Notes: a model not told the origin generated them from the sequence alone. DNA of 64,000 nucleotides from Bremia lactucae (GCF_004359215.1 NC_090626.1:10005-74004); one strand, 5' to 3'. Numbered from the stretch's first letter, positions 1 to 11,300 are shown. Numbers and translations: made by a program.

Positions 1-49
1 AACTGGCGCTAATCGCATCTTCAACTCCTGTCACCTTGAACTTCCAACA
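1..49 (-). repeat. 3' LTR of the copia element, truncated by window edge
   Basis: These 49 bases match 4833-4881 almost exactly and begin, on the minus strand, with TGTTGGAAG, the same terminus as the 5' LTR. The remainder of the LTR lies before the window. Confidence 0.85.
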
Positions 50-58
50 CTCCTCCTC
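50..58 (-). other. Polypurine tract of the copia element
   Basis: On the minus strand GAGGAGGAG sits directly before the TGTTGG start of the 3' LTR, the expected place for the plus-strand primer. Confidence 0.6.
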
Positions 59-147
59 GAGTGCGCCTTTCGTTTGTTTCCTTACCTTCCTTCTCTTCCT
101 TCAACGTCCTTGACTTCCCTTGAAAGTCCTCATACTTTTTAGTCCGT

Positions 148-1581
148 CTACTCGATGCGCATCAGATCACGAAGCCTTGTAAGTTTCGCCGCATCGTGGG
201 CCTTCGTCATCAGGTCCGCAAGCATCACTTCAGACCTCAAATAGTGCGCAGCGATCACACCGCGGCGCGAGAAATCGCATAAAAACTTGAACCGTACGTC
301 GATGTGTTTGGCCTTCATCGACGATGCTTCGCCGGAAATCTGACTTATAGCCGCTTGATTGTCCACGTAGAGCTTCATTGGCAGTGCTGGTGACATGCCG
401 ATCTCGCTAAGCAGCTCTCGCAGCCCGAGCAGGTCACGCGCCATCTCCGAGGCAGCGACAAATTCAGCTTCCATCGTCGAAAGGGAAACTCCACCTTGTT
501 TTCGAGCTCCCCAACTCACCGCCATACCGTTTAGCCGCAGCACGCCACCTGCCATCGACTTCCTTTCGCCCTTGTCTCCAGCAAAATCAGCGTCGCTAAA
601 TGCTTCCAGCTCCAAACCCTGATATTGTTCTTGACCTGGCGACATCGTTATCTTCAAGCTTGCGGTACCCTTCAGGTACCGAGCAATCCTTTTAGCGAGC
701 TTCCAGTCAATCACTCGCGGTGCATGAGTCTGTCTTGTAGCCTTGTGCACAGCGAACGCGATGTCCGGCCGTGTGCAACGCGCAATCCACAGCAAACTCC
801 CGACAAGCAACTGAAAACTGCGAACCGTTGGGCCAGTGCCTGCACTTGTAGATCCAAGCAGCTCCACGTCGTCCGGTGGTATGTCGTAACAGTCGTTGCC
901 TATAGGTGCGCGCGTCGGATTTGCTTCTGCCAGCCCATTGGTCCGAAGTAGATCAGCGATCGCCCCCTCTTGGTCCAGTGTATATTTGCCTGTATCATCC
1001 AAATTAACCCGCATACCCAAAAATTTACTTACGCGTCCCAGATCCTTGATCGATAGTGACAACAGACTTTCGAAAAGTCGCTCGACTGCTTCCACACTTG
1101 TTCCCGTCGCCAAAAGGTCGTCCACATAAACGCCCACAACCACGAGATCTTCGTCTTCCTTTTTCCAATAGAAACACATATCGCTTTCACAGCGCATAAA
1201 ACCTGCCTCGACGAGGCGCTTGTGCAGCAGCTGACTCCATAGTCGACCGGCCTGCTTAAGCCCATATAGGCTCTTCCGTAGTTCCAGTACTAAATCCTTT
1301 TCACTTTCCGCGTCTTGTTCACGCATGGTCTTTGCAGATTTCGTCATTCCTTGTGGCACATGTAGATATATCTGTAGATGCTCCTCCTTGTCCGCCTTGA
1401 CATATGCATTGGGGATGTCGCCGTGCTTTGCAGGCACCCCCCATATGGCCGCAAGCGCTAATATGACCTTCACTGTTGATAGGCCCATCACGGCGGCGAA
1501 CGTGAGACTGTAGTCGACTCCTAGGACCTGTTCATTCGCTCGACCTTGCCTTGTGCGTCTGTCTTGGTCTTGAATACCCAC
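148..1581 (-). CDS. Copia pol: reverse transcriptase and RNase H (477 codons)
   Basis: This is the C-terminal part of the copia polyprotein. It starts inside the reverse transcriptase, where the stretch around GDIPNAYVKA marks the fingers region; the catalytic YVDD is near residue 154 (VVVGVYVDDLL). RNase H follows with its conserved acidic residues: DADFAG near residue 334, then STMEAEF, and YVDNQAAI near residue 410. The listed first codon is not a real start: the frame continues from the overlapping segment at 1521-1838 after a frame break, so the protein would only be made from an intact sister copy. The reading frame itself is undamaged for 477 codons, which suggests recent activity. Confidence 0.9.
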   Translation of the reverse strand: MGIQDQDRRTRQGRANEQVLGVDYSLTFAAVMGLSTVKVILALAAIWGVPAKHGDIPNAYVKADKEEHLQIYLHVPQGMTKSAKTMREQDAESEKDLVLELRKSLYGLKQAGRLWSQLLHKRLVEAGFMRCESDMCFYWKKEDEDLVVVGVYVDDLLATGTSVEAVERLFESLLSLSIKDLGRVSKFLGMRVNLDDTGKYTLDQEGAIADLLRTNGLAEANPTRAPIGNDCYDIPPDDVELLGSTSAGTGPTVRSFQLLVGSLLWIARCTRPDIAFAVHKATRQTHAPRVIDWKLAKRIARYLKGTASLKITMSPGQEQYQGLELEAFSDADFAGDKGERKSMAGGVLRLNGMAVSWGARKQGGVSLSTMEAEFVAASEMARDLLGLRELLSEIGMSPALPMKLYVDNQAAISQISGEASSMKAKHIDVRFKFLCDFSRRGVIAAHYLRSEVMLADLMTKAHDAAKLTRLRDLMRIE

Positions 1582-1838
1582 TTGGTATGCAAGGCGTTTA
1601 AGCCAGGCGCGCGCTTGACTACTTGCCAGACTTTATTATTCTGAAGTGCTTCGACTTCTTCTTCCATAGCCTTGACCCATCCATCGCGATTCGCACTTCG
1701 CATAGCTTCACTGTAATTGGTCGGATCTTTGTCAAAAATAGCATTTACGACTCCGCCGCTTGACTTCGACTCCTTCTGGAGTGCTACCGCCTGCGCGCGC
1801 TTCGATGTGCCGCGCGTCCATAAGCGGACCGCGTCCAC
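1521..1838 (-). pseudogene. Copia pol: integrase-RT linker segment in a shifted frame
   Basis: This 105-codon segment carries the typical copia bridge between integrase and reverse transcriptase (EAMRSANRDGWVKAMEEE, then NKVWQVV and TKWVFKTK). It overlaps the end of the gag-integrase frame at 1784-1838 and the start of the RT frame at 1521-1581, so two single frameshifts (about 1830 and about 1545) divide one ancestral polyprotein. They may be real mutations or sequencing errors; both lie in the only short stretch where frames change. Confidence 0.75.
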
Positions 1839-4657
1839 TTCTTCGTGCTTTTCTTTCGTGTACCCACATTGGCAGCACTTGTGTTGCTTACTTTCGCTTG
1901 TCTTGGGGCGGGTGTCGTCACATCCTTATCCTGCTCCACCGTCGCTTGCTGCAGCTGCGCGTTCTGTGCTTCAGACAGAGTGTCGATGTTCTTGACGTGC
2001 TGAGTCACGATCACCTTGTTCTCCTTGCGTAGATAAACCTTGTAGCCCTTGGTTTCTTCACTTATCCCCGCTATCGTGGCAAGTTGTGCGCGCTGCTGTA
2101 GTGAATTTTTGCTTGGGTCGCGATACACGCTACACGTGGAGCCGAAAACAACGATCTTGCGCAGATCCGGCACCTTTCCCGTCAACACCTCAAGTGGAGA
2201 CGCTCTCTTAGCGTTTGCGCGCGTAGGGCTGCGATTCAGTATATACGAGGCGTACTGAACCGCATCTCCCCAAAAGTGAAATGGTAGACCGCACGCAAAC
2301 ATCATGCTTCGTGCCAAATTAAGCACCGTCCTGTGCATCCGTTCCGCCTTGCCATTAGAAGCTTGGTTTCCAGCTTCCGACACTTGCCTTGTCACCCCGG
2401 TCCTTTTACAAAAGAGGTCTATGTTGGCGTATTCTCCACCACCGTCTGTCCTTAGCACGTGGATTCGGCAGTTGAAACGCTTTTCAAAAAAAACGAGGAA
2501 AACCTCAAACTGTTTAGCCGCCACGTCCTTTGTTCTTGCGAGAAATATCCGGCAGTAATTCGACTTGTGATCGACGAAGTTAACCAAATAACGGTTTCCG
2601 AGCCTATCCCGTGGCGTCATTGGACCTTTCAAATCCGAACAGATGACTCCACCGACTCTGTCAATGGGCGCGTTGAAACCACTGTCCGTCTGGTTTTGGG
2701 AGTTTCGCGTCTGTTTACCATCCATGCACGAAACGCACGCCATGCGCTTGCTGCTCGTCAGCCTTATCCCTGAGGCTGGGTCTCGAGCCATGCGCTCAAT
2801 GGTGTCGAATGCCAGATGCATGAAACGCTGATGGAAATGTAAAAGCGTCCCTTCTTGCACATCGCTCGAAACATCTGCGCTCGCAGTTGATTCGAGCACG
2901 GCCATGATAAATTCACTTGTGTCCTGTCGCCCCTTCTTCGCTGATATTTTAACGTATGAAACGTTTCTTCCCATCTCAACGTCAAACGCGACAGCGCCGT
3001 CGCTGCGCCGTTCAAGTGCACGCCCCTTCAAATCATAGACAAGAGCAAAGCTTTTTCTTTCCAGCTTGCCATACGAAATGATGTTCTTTGACAATCTCCG
3101 CGCCAGGTAAACATCTGTAAGCACCACTGTGCTCTCCATACCACGAGCCACCACCTTAAGGCGCACGCTCCCAACTCTCGTCAGTTCCAACGTCTTTCCA
3201 TCAGCCATCGCGATCTCTTCGCTGCATGTGGCAGAATCGAATAGCAACTTCTCGTCATTCACGAGATGTCGACTGGCGCCGCTGTCGAGAATCCAGTCAC
3301 TATCATCGTAGTCATCCGACTCGCACACCGCAAGTACCATCTCACGCTTGCTCTTTTTGCCACGCTTTTGTTTCTTCGCTCCTTCATTCGTGTTCTTTTC
3401 GCTCAGTGCGAGCACCATACCTCCACCTGCCTTGTCCTCTTTCGGCCTTCCACTTCGTATTTTGCCCTTAGAGCGACAGTCAGCTTGCACGTGACCGACC
3501 TTGCCGCATGCATAGCAGGTGCGCGTGTCCTTACGCTTTGGTTCCACATGAGCAGCGACGACTTCACGTCCAATTGCTCCGCTTCCAAGCTCGATTGACT
3601 GGGCAAAATGCGCCAGCTCTTCTGCATGTCGAAGATAGTCGACACGCGTCGGGTCGTACTTGGCCCGCATTACGTTCATAAGCTCGGGCGACGGGTGGTG
3701 CACGATGTTATCTAGGACGAGTGAGTCCGCACCACCACGTGCGTCGCTTACAGCAACCATGTATAGGTAGTGCTCTGCCCATGTGCGCTTAGAATCTTTC
3801 TTTTGCATGAACAGTTTCATCGCCTGGCTAGCCGTAATAGACGTCTTGAATGTTGCAAGTAGCTGGCACATAACATAGTCTAGCGTCGGATGCTGGTTCC
3901 ACCACGTGTCTACCTGTTTGTGGTAGTAACGCTCAGCCGTTCCGCTGAGGTAGTGACCAAGCAGGTCAACCTTAACGTCCTCACTCCAGGTGAAACCGCA
4001 CGAGGACTCAGCCAGGTTGACAGCGCGCAAAAACGTGCACCCCCAGTCGAGGAACCCAGAGCCTAGTCCCTTATAGAGTTCAGTCCCGTCAAATTTCCGA
4101 ATCGACAGCTTGCGCTGACTCGCATTCGGTGTCGCATAGAATGCTGCTGCATTAGGAGCTTGCCCCGATGGTGCTGGTCCATCTGCTAGACGCGGTACCG
4201 CGCCGGGAGTCAGAGCATGCGCTCGTGCCGGCGCGAAAGACGCAAACATGGACTCTTCAATCTCGGGCTCACGTGCGCGCGGTGGCCGTGCGACCGGCTT
4301 ACGCTCAGGCAAGTCCGTGAGCGCGTCGATGGTCATCGGTCTTGCCCGCGCGTTAGCACCAAACGCTGATGAAAACATCCCGCTCTCTACAGCACCCATC
4401 ATTCTCTCTTGATCTTCACGATCGCGCTGGGAAGACTCCATCTTCTCCATGCGGTTGGTCAGAGCGACGAGGGCCGCGAGAATCTTGTCGTCTGTTGCCG
4501 AGCTCCTTTCGCGAGCTGGCGAGTCTTCAACGGTTGCGGCAGCACGTGCGGACGAGGCAACGCGCGCCGGCGAAGCACCGCGGGCCGGCGAGGCCCTTGC
4601 GTGACCTGCTGGTGCCGGTGTAGGCTTCGTGTCCGTTGTCTTAGCTGTTGGGCTCAT
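1784..4657 (-). CDS. Copia gag-protease-integrase polyprotein (957 codons)
   Basis: The N-terminal 150 residues are Ala/Pro/Arg-rich and low in complexity. A copia gag region follows (residues about 190-370), then a CCHC zinc knuckle CYACGKVGHVQADC near residue 380, an aspartic protease with DSGAS near residue 457, the HHCC zinc-binding region of integrase (residues 610-660) and its DDE core (CSDLKGP near 674, RTDGGGEY near 737, GKAERMHR near 770). The ATG lies inside the primer-binding site, a few bases past the 5' LTR, so the leader is almost absent. The frame ends in basic repeats after a frameshift near 1830, where pol continues in another frame. Confidence 0.9.
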   Translation of the reverse strand: MSPTAKTTDTKPTPAPAGHARASPARGASPARVASSARAAATVEDSPARERSSATDDKILAALVALTNRMEKMESSQRDREDQERMMGAVESGMFSSAFGANARARPMTIDALTDLPERKPVARPPRAREPEIEESMFASFAPARAHALTPGAVPRLADGPAPSGQAPNAAAFYATPNASQRKLSIRKFDGTELYKGLGSGFLDWGCTFLRAVNLAESSCGFTWSEDVKVDLLGHYLSGTAERYYHKQVDTWWNQHPTLDYVMCQLLATFKTSITASQAMKLFMQKKDSKRTWAEHYLYMVAVSDARGGADSLVLDNIVHHPSPELMNVMRAKYDPTRVDYLRHAEELAHFAQSIELGSGAIGREVVAAHVEPKRKDTRTCYACGKVGHVQADCRSKGKIRSGRPKEDKAGGGMVLALSEKNTNEGAKKQKRGKKSKREMVLAVCESDDYDDSDWILDSGASRHLVNDEKLLFDSATCSEEIAMADGKTLELTRVGSVRLKVVARGMESTVVLTDVYLARRLSKNIISYGKLERKSFALVYDLKGRALERRSDGAVAFDVEMGRNVSYVKISAKKGRQDTSEFIMAVLESTASADVSSDVQEGTLLHFHQRFMHLAFDTIERMARDPASGIRLTSSKRMACVSCMDGKQTRNSQNQTDSGFNAPIDRVGGVICSDLKGPMTPRDRLGNRYLVNFVDHKSNYCRIFLARTKDVAAKQFEVFLVFFEKRFNCRIHVLRTDGGGEYANIDLFCKRTGVTRQVSEAGNQASNGKAERMHRTVLNLARSMMFACGLPFHFWGDAVQYASYILNRSPTRANAKRASPLEVLTGKVPDLRKIVVFGSTCSVYRDPSKNSLQQRAQLATIAGISEETKGYKVYLRKENKVIVTQHVKNIDTLSEAQNAQLQQATVEQDKDVTTPAPRQAKVSNTSAANVGTRKKSTKKWTRSAYGRAAHRSARRR

Positions 4658-4661
4658 AACC
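4647..4661 (-). other. Primer-binding site overlapping the gag start codon
   Basis: On the minus strand GGTTATGAGCCCAAC follows the LTR end directly. It has the position of a tRNA primer site, and its internal ATG is the first codon of the gag-pol frame. The priming tRNA was not identified. Confidence 0.5.
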
Positions 4662-4881
4662 TGTTGGCAATGTTTTGCTTCTTAAGGAAGAGGATGATAA
4701 GATTCTGAATTAACATGACTTATTTGTCTGCTAGAGCTGCTCTTCCTTCTAACTCTCTTTGCTCCAACCACTACAAATTCGGTTGGTTGCTAGCACTAAC
4801 TACTTCATCTTACTATGCACACGGGAAATAACAACTGGCGCTAATTGCATCTTCAACTCCTGTCACCTTGAGCTTCCAACA
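4662..4881 (-). repeat. 5' LTR of the copia element (220 bp)
   Basis: On the minus strand it runs from TGTTGG to CCAACA, a perfect 6-bp terminal inverted repeat. The first 49 bases recur at 1-49. The base run just outside (4882-4886, GTGCC) would be one half of the target-site duplication; the other half lies outside the window. Confidence 0.85.
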
Positions 4882-5330
4882 GTGCCCGCCTACACTGCAA
4901 GTGACCCACTTGACGACCAAAGGCAACTAGTTATCTTGCTTGGCAGACTTCCGAGGGAATATCATGTGACAATTAAAATTATCGAAATATTGCAGGGGTC
5001 ACGATGTTGCAAGCAGCAGAAGTGCTCAAGCGAGAGAATACGGAAGGCACAGACTAAGGTACAGAGGTAGCGTTCAATTCAACACAACAGCGAAATAAGC
5101 GTGCAAAGCCACAGTTCAGATTTCGCGGCATGTGTTTTAAATGTGGCAAAATCGGCCATAAAGGAGCTGGACTGTCGAACGTCGAATAAAAGGGCTCGAG
5201 GCTTGAGTACGTGTTCGCTGTGGCCAGTCCTGAAAGTTCAGAGTGACTATTGGATAGCGGCGCAAGCGCGCACATCACCAACGAATTGTCCAACTTGAAA
5301 GAAGCAGCTCCAGTTTCAACGGAATAAAGA
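4882..5330 (+). pseudogene. Copia gag/zinc knuckle/protease remnant
   Basis: After the insertion point, a gag helix-rich stretch is readable (LDDQRQLVILLGRLPREYH), which matches the conserved copia gag region. Around 5130 a damaged zinc knuckle (CFKCGKIGHKG) lacks its last cysteine in frame. At about 5251-5280 the protease motif LDSGASAHIT is intact in a third frame. The pieces lie in different frames, so nothing functional is made. Confidence 0.75.
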
Positions 5331-5899
5331 TCGTGGCTGTTGACGGCACGGTTTGTCAGCCCAGGCAATGGGTACAGTCGAATTTATTTTGGATAACGAC
5401 AGGAATTTTTTTTTCGATACTTGCATTTTTAAAACCGTGTAGAAGACGCATTAGACATACCAGGGCTAGACAAGAAATTACTGGCTATTTCAAAAATCAT
5501 CGAGCGCGGGATTCGAGTTTCATTTCGAGATGGCATCTGCGAGCTCTCCAAAGGATGTAGTAGGTTCCTCACACTTCAAAAGGGGAGTCATGCGTTTTTC
5601 TTGAATAATCCGAAGAGCGTGTCACACCAATACAACTGCGGAAGCTGTCATCATCGACAAATTAAGCATTAGACACTTTTGGCATACGCGACTAGGATAT
5701 CCGTTATTCGGATCATTTTCTACAATTGAGAAGTTTTCGAATCTTTCTCCGCAGGAGGCATGCATAAAAAGAGACCCTAATGAGCTATGCGAAGGGTGCA
5801 CTCAAGGAAAAATGACTGTGGCTTCATTGTTCCTGTAATAAAGGTTCAGACAAGGTCAAGTCGAAAAGCCTTCTTCAAATGATCCACAGTGACATAGTT

Positions 5900-6260
5900 A
5901 GACCGTTTAAGATACCAACACTTGCAGAAAAAAGATACCTTGTCATATTTATTGATTACGAACTATTCTCGCTTCGTATATGTCTCTTTCATGCGGAACA
6001 AGAGTGAGGCGTTGGAGCACTTTCAAACTTACAAAGCGGAGGCCATGAAGCAGCAATCCGCGTCAATTCGCATCCTACGAACCGACAATGGAGGAGAATA
6101 TTCTGGAAACGAATTTACTCGATTTTGACGCAACGAAGGAATCGTGCACCAGACGAGCTTCCCGTACTCACCCCAGCAAAATGGACTCGCAGAACGTATG
6201 AAGAGTACGTTGGTGGAGAAGGCTAGATCCATACTTCACTACAATGCTTTGGAACCGAAT
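5900..6260 (+). pseudogene. Copia integrase core remnant
   Basis: The 68-codon frame at 5922-6128 reads through an integrase core (SRFVYVSFMRNKSEALEHF, then ILRTDNGGEYSGNEF), including the second catalytic aspartate. The following bases, in another frame, hold the PYSPQQNGLAERM region with the catalytic glutamate. A stop at 6126 and a frame change separate them. Confidence 0.8.
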
Positions 6261-7056
6261 GATGGGCGGAGGCCATAAACGTTTTGGCTTATTTGGTCAT
6301 CCGACTTCCATCATCTGCAAAAGATGAATGTTCCGTACGAGCGCTGGACAGAAAAGCACCCAGATTTTAGACACCTACGAGTATTTGAGTCGAAAGGCTT
6401 TGCGCAAATTTCGAAAGGAACACGCTCAAAGCTCGATGGAAAGGCATTCTGATGCATGTTCGTTAGATACGCTTTAACGTCTAAAGCATACCGAGTGATA
6501 GACTTACGATCAGGCCGCCTTGTAATATTTTGCTCAATATCATTAGATGAACGGATGAACGATCACTACCGCGACACTTTAGACGCTGAAGAGCTTCTAA
6601 TTCGAATGCCGCCCGACAGTATGTCATATGAAGAAGGCATTGTTCTTTCTAGTGCTGATCCCACTATAGATCGTGACATCGAAATAGAAAGCGTCGTTTC
6701 TGACCAAGATGAATATATTATTGTGGAAACGGAGCCTATGGCTCTTGTTCAACAACCAGTTGCGCATGATAACGAGCCAACTGCAGCTCTGTGGTCATTT
6801 GATGACGCAACTGAATTGATAATACAAACCAATTGACAGGAAATTACCCCGCATGGAAGCAAGGAAATTGCAACTGCTCCAGTTCATAATTGGCAGCATT
6901 TTCTCACCGAGTACTACACAATGCCCTATTACCTGCGTCTGACCACATTGACCAGGAAAGTTCACAAATTGTAACCATAGATGATGCTGCACCAAGATTT
7001 AACCGCCGTCGTCGTGACGAGGATTTGCTAACAGTGCTCATGGAAGAGATGGTATT

Positions 7057-7812
7057 TTGATCCCGCAGTCGTATAACGAAGCGTTAAATTCACCTCAGTT
7101 TATTGAATGGGAGAGAGCTATGCAAGATGAGTTCAAGCGCACATCTTATTGGAATATAGTCCGACAGCCTGCCAGTGCATACATTATTGGATCTAAATGG
7201 GTAAACAGCATTAAACGCGATGAGAAAAGGTACAATCGTTCGATACAGAGCTTGACTTGTTGCCAAAAGGTACCACAGACCCCAGGTCGTGACTACAATC
7301 TCACATATGACCCAATTATCAATAACTCATCTCTTCGGGTATTTTGTGCACATATCAACGAGCTAGACTACAGAATTGGAGCAAAGTTATGTAAATACAG
7401 ATTTCTACACGGTGAACTAAAAGAGCGAATGTACATGGCGATCCCGAAAGGTCTCGCTGTCGATGAGAAAAGAGATTTTGCGTGCCAGCTTGACAAAGCA
7501 CTTTATGGTCTTGAACGATTAGCGGCGGTGTGGCACAAGTGAATTCGAAAAACATTTCTACAGCGACGTTTCACACCACTTAAGTCGGCACCGTGTATTC
7601 TTATGCGGGTGAATTTATTTTTTGTGGCATTATATGTCGACGATATGCTAGTTGCAGCTTCATCCAAGCAAAATGGTAGAGAACGTAATCTCAAGCCTCG
7701 AAAAAGAGTTTCGACTCGAGCGACTAGGTGCTGCACGGACTGTCGTTGGAATGGAAATTCGTCGGGACCGCTCACGCAAGATGATGCACATATCTTAGCA
7801 ACGAGATATTAA
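7057..7812 (+). pseudogene. Copia reverse transcriptase remnant
   Basis: Frame 7057-7542 holds the N-terminal half of the polymerase (YNEALNSPQFIEWERAMQDE, GSKWVNSIK, ERMYMAIPKG, LDKALYGLERL). After a frame break, 7603-7812 holds the catalytic strand FFVALYVDDMLVAASS. The YVDD motif is intact, but the domain is split by a frame break near 7545-7600, so no enzyme can be made. Confidence 0.85.
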
Positions 7813-7987
7813 GGACGTTATCGATCGTTTTCGGCAGGTTAAAGCTAAGTCATCAATGAATCCTTGCGAAGTCGCCACTAAGCTTCAACAAGGAAAAGAA
7901 GATGACGGGCTTGACACTTTAACGTATCCATATCCTTCTTAAATTGGCAGTGTACTATATAGTAGCACACATACGCCGCCAGACATT

Positions 7988-8269
7988 GTGTACATCGTCA
8001 GAAAACTAAGCAAGTATTGTGGCCGAGCAGCAATGAAGCATTGGAGAGCAGGAATCAAGGTCGTTCAGTACCTTAAAGCGACAATAATTCACGGGATCCA
8101 ATTTGACAGCAACTTGCAACTCTGCAGTTATTCAGACTCCGATTGGGCCTCTGACATTTATGACCGCCAATCAGTTTCGGGAGTTTTGGTGATGTATCAT
8201 GGTGCTCCTGTTATCTTTAAGTCAAAAACACAGAAAAGCGTTGCATTGAAGACTGCGGAAGCGGAGTAA
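7988..8269 (+). pseudogene. Copia RNase H remnant running into the gap
   Basis: The 93-codon frame reads through the RT connection and the first RNase H strand (YSDSDWASDIYDRQSVSG, KSVALKTAEAE), which carry the first acidic catalytic residues. The rest of the domain would fall in the N gap. The sequence just before the gap has no stop until TAA at 8267-8269. Confidence 0.8.
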
Positions 8270-8270
8270 G

Positions 8271-8370
8271 NNNNNNNNNNNNNNNNNNNNNNNNNNNNNN
8301 NNNNNNNNNNNNNNNNNNNNNNNNNNNNNNNNNNNNNNNNNNNNNNNNNNNNNNNNNNNNNNNNNNNNNN
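8271..8370. other. Assembly gap (100 N)
   Basis: Exactly 100 unknown bases, the usual placeholder for a scaffold gap of unknown length. It separates the decayed copia element from the first host gene and may hide that gene's promoter and first codons. Confidence 0.98.
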
Positions 8371-8380
8371 ATTGTCGGCA

Positions 8381-11300
8381 ATGGCGTCATTGGACCATGA
8401 CCATCACTCTTCCAATGGCAACCCGCCTTCTGCGGAATCCGCGTTGGAGAAGGAAGCTCCTCGCCCTAGCGAAAAAATCCGGCGCAATCGCTTGAATATG
8501 GAGAAGATGATTATGAAGAACGTGGCAGCTTCGCGCAATAGTACCAAGAACCGTGCGCAGCAGATCTTAGAGGCGCTGAAAAAGAAGCGCCAGCGGCAAG
8601 AAGATGCGTCATATACCAATGCCGACGAGTCCGACCATGGCTTAAAGCGCACAAAGACTTCGCCGCCGCACGATGAAAAGATCGTAAGAACTGCGGTCGC
8701 GGCGAGTATTCTGTCCCCAGCGCGACGCACCTCTGGACATAATTTTACGAGCCCTGCACGACGTTCAAATCCGCCTTTACCCGTAAAAAGCCCATTACCG
8801 CCAATGGTGAGCCCTGCAAGACCCCGGAGTGGAAACATGCTGCTATTATCGAGTCCAATGCGCCCACCACGAAACTCTGTGGTACCCAGTCCAGCAAAGC
8901 AACAGCGCAGTGGACCCACATCGAGTCCTCTAACACGGAGTGACTTTCTCACGAGTCCTTTGCGACACAGAGCTTCGGCATCGCCGAAGCGTCCACTAAT
9001 GTTCGACGATAATGAAGCATCCACTTCAATGAGAGCCGTTGGACAGCCACCGCTGTTGGCTTCGGCATTAGACCAAGTCGAAGGGGTGTCTTCAGTGAAG
9101 ACCACGAAGCCGATGAAGACTACTAAGTCCCCATTTCAATCCTTTCAAGCTAAAGTTAATCCGTTCTCGGCTACTATCGCTGAAAAGAAGAGCTGTACAA
9201 ATGCTGATGGAGACGTTTTTGTCGTAAATGCGCCACGAAGTGGCTCCTTGACTCTAAAGTCGCACACGGTAAGCTCTGGCTCATTACATTCGACTGCAGC
9301 TGCATCGACAAGCTCTACCGCGTCGTTAAATGCGTCAAATGCGGATGCTAATTCTGATACAGCGGCTAATAATGTCATAATGATGATTGATGGTTCAAAT
9401 CGTACCAGAACTTCATCTGTTGATCTGTCCACGACATCACCAAAGCAGGCAGTGCGCAAATTCTTTCCCTCGACACGCCCAGTCATTGCCAAACGTTCCA
9501 TCTGTTTCTCAACGACAAGCGTTGCGACAGCGTTGGATGTGACTCCCGACGGCGAAATTATTGTCGTTGGATTTATGGATGGCTCTGTACGGCTATATGA
9601 AATGGATAGCAGCATTCCGAGTGACCGACATGGGTATCTATTGGGCCATCTTGATGAACAAGCTTCACAGGGATCGAGTTATGTGCACATGAGGGTGAAA
9701 ATCTCCCCGGATGGTCGCTATGTATTCGCTGGCGACCGTCAACGTCGACGTGTGGTCATGAGTATTACGTTGGATCATTATCGTTCTGAAAAAGGTTTTT
9801 CATGATGAATCATGTTGTTTGTTGTTGCTAAATTCATACTGATTGCCGCTTAATTTGAGTTAGATGGCGAGGACGAGGATTTGCAGCAATTTCAGAAGCA
9901 CTTTCACTCGAATGCAAAACTCCGAGTAAATGAATTTTTGTCACTTGTACTGATAAGCTCACGCTAACAATTTGTTACGTTTTGCATAAGGGATTCGCAG
10001 ATGTGACGACCTATGTGCAACCAGAAGGGATGCATCCACCTAGTACAACTAAAAGGAACTGCTTACTTGTTGCTGTTTGCAAACATTACAATAACTGGAC
10101 TTGTTTTATTTTGTTTGATGCAGGTCCGCGTACTACATATTAACCGGACTTGGTGTTGGAAACTTAAATCTGTGGCGATTCGTTGAACCTGAACGATACC
10201 AAGAGGAACCCACTTGGGAGTACTTGCAAACGTTTATGTCTGGAGGAAACACAGCAATGATGGCGGCATTTCTTTCATCCAGTAAATCTTCTGGTGTTCT
10301 TGCGATTGCAGTGGCTTGTCGAGATAAAAACCTTCGTGTATGGCCAATGCAATATACAAAGGCATCGTTAAATTCTAGGAAAGGAATGAATGACGACTCG
10401 GCCACTGAAACTGAAGACAAAAGGATTTTGGGAGGTTTTCATGCTGTCAGCAATCACTTTAGTATCCAGAATACTACTGATGTCGTTGCTATTCATGGTC
10501 AGTACGTATATGGAATCTCACTCATGGGCGAAGCGTATAGATTTTGCTTACCAGAGCTATCAAGCTTAAGTTCTACTTCTTGTGAGCGACTGGCTCGCCA
10601 GATGTTTGGATTGGAGAAAATTGGAGGTGGAGGAGGTAGCAGCAAGTCGCGCCGGTCAAATGTCATGCTTGAATCACTTGCTGCAAGCGATGACGGAAAG
10701 GCTCTCGTTGCTGTATCCAGCGACGGTATTTTCTATTATTCAAACAAGCTTCCTGTGGTGGATTCGAAAGAGGCAGCTGTTCTTCGTATTATTGGCAAAA
10801 ATGCGTCGGAAAATACCATGTTTAAGGCACCTATGAAGGTTTATACCCCAAAAATAGTGAAGAAAGACATTAAGATGGAATCTGAAGCGATGATGGCTGT
10901 AGTGACAAACTCAAGTGGCGAAGACAGCGAGAGCGCTAGCGGCTATATTAATGTCGATCCCACCGAGGCATTTGCGGCACGATGGTTGGTGCCAAGCCGA
11001 AGTCAAGACTGCTGGGTGTGTGGAGTGCGTAATGTGAAGCATTGGGTCGGGCCACCAGAGTCGAAGGTAAAAGAGTCAAGCGATGCCTCATCAATTGCCA
11101 ATTCAAATAAAAAAATGAGAAATCGACGTCAAGAGCGAATATTGAAGACAGCCAAGTTTGTTGCTGCTCCAAGTCAAATTAAAACTTGTGCACGTAATTT
11201 ATGTTCATCGGTGGCTGCTAAGAGTAATATAGCAGCTCCATCAAGCGCGACAGAAGCTGTTGTTCAGAATCAGCCAAGCGTACAGCTTGATGTCAACACT

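Larger units (their letters stand above)
1..4881 (-). mobile_element. Ty1/copia LTR retrotransposon, nearly complete, two pol frame breaks
   Basis: Read on the minus strand the order is 5' LTR (4662-4881), primer-binding site, gag, zinc knuckle, protease, integrase, reverse transcriptase, RNase H, polypurine tract and the start of the 3' LTR, which is cut by the window edge. Integrase before reverse transcriptase is the copia (Pseudoviridae-type) order. The two LTR starts match over 49 bp with two differences seen, so the copy is fairly young, yet pol is split over three frames. On its right flank it interrupts the gag of another copia element, so this is a nested insertion; the left flank is outside the window. 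Confidence 0.93.
4882..8270 (+). mobile_element. Second Ty1/copia element, heavily decayed, split by the first and by an assembly gap
   Basis: Fragments of gag, zinc knuckle, protease, integrase, reverse transcriptase and RNase H occur in the correct copia order on the plus strand, with many stops and frame changes between them. The 5' part was separated by the minus-strand copia inserted at 4881, and the 3' end runs into the N gap. No LTR of this element is visible. Confidence 0.85.

Noticed and set aside
8404..9105. 233-codon minus-strand frame
   Set aside because: It is the reverse reading of the first exon of the WD40-RING gene and shows no domain.
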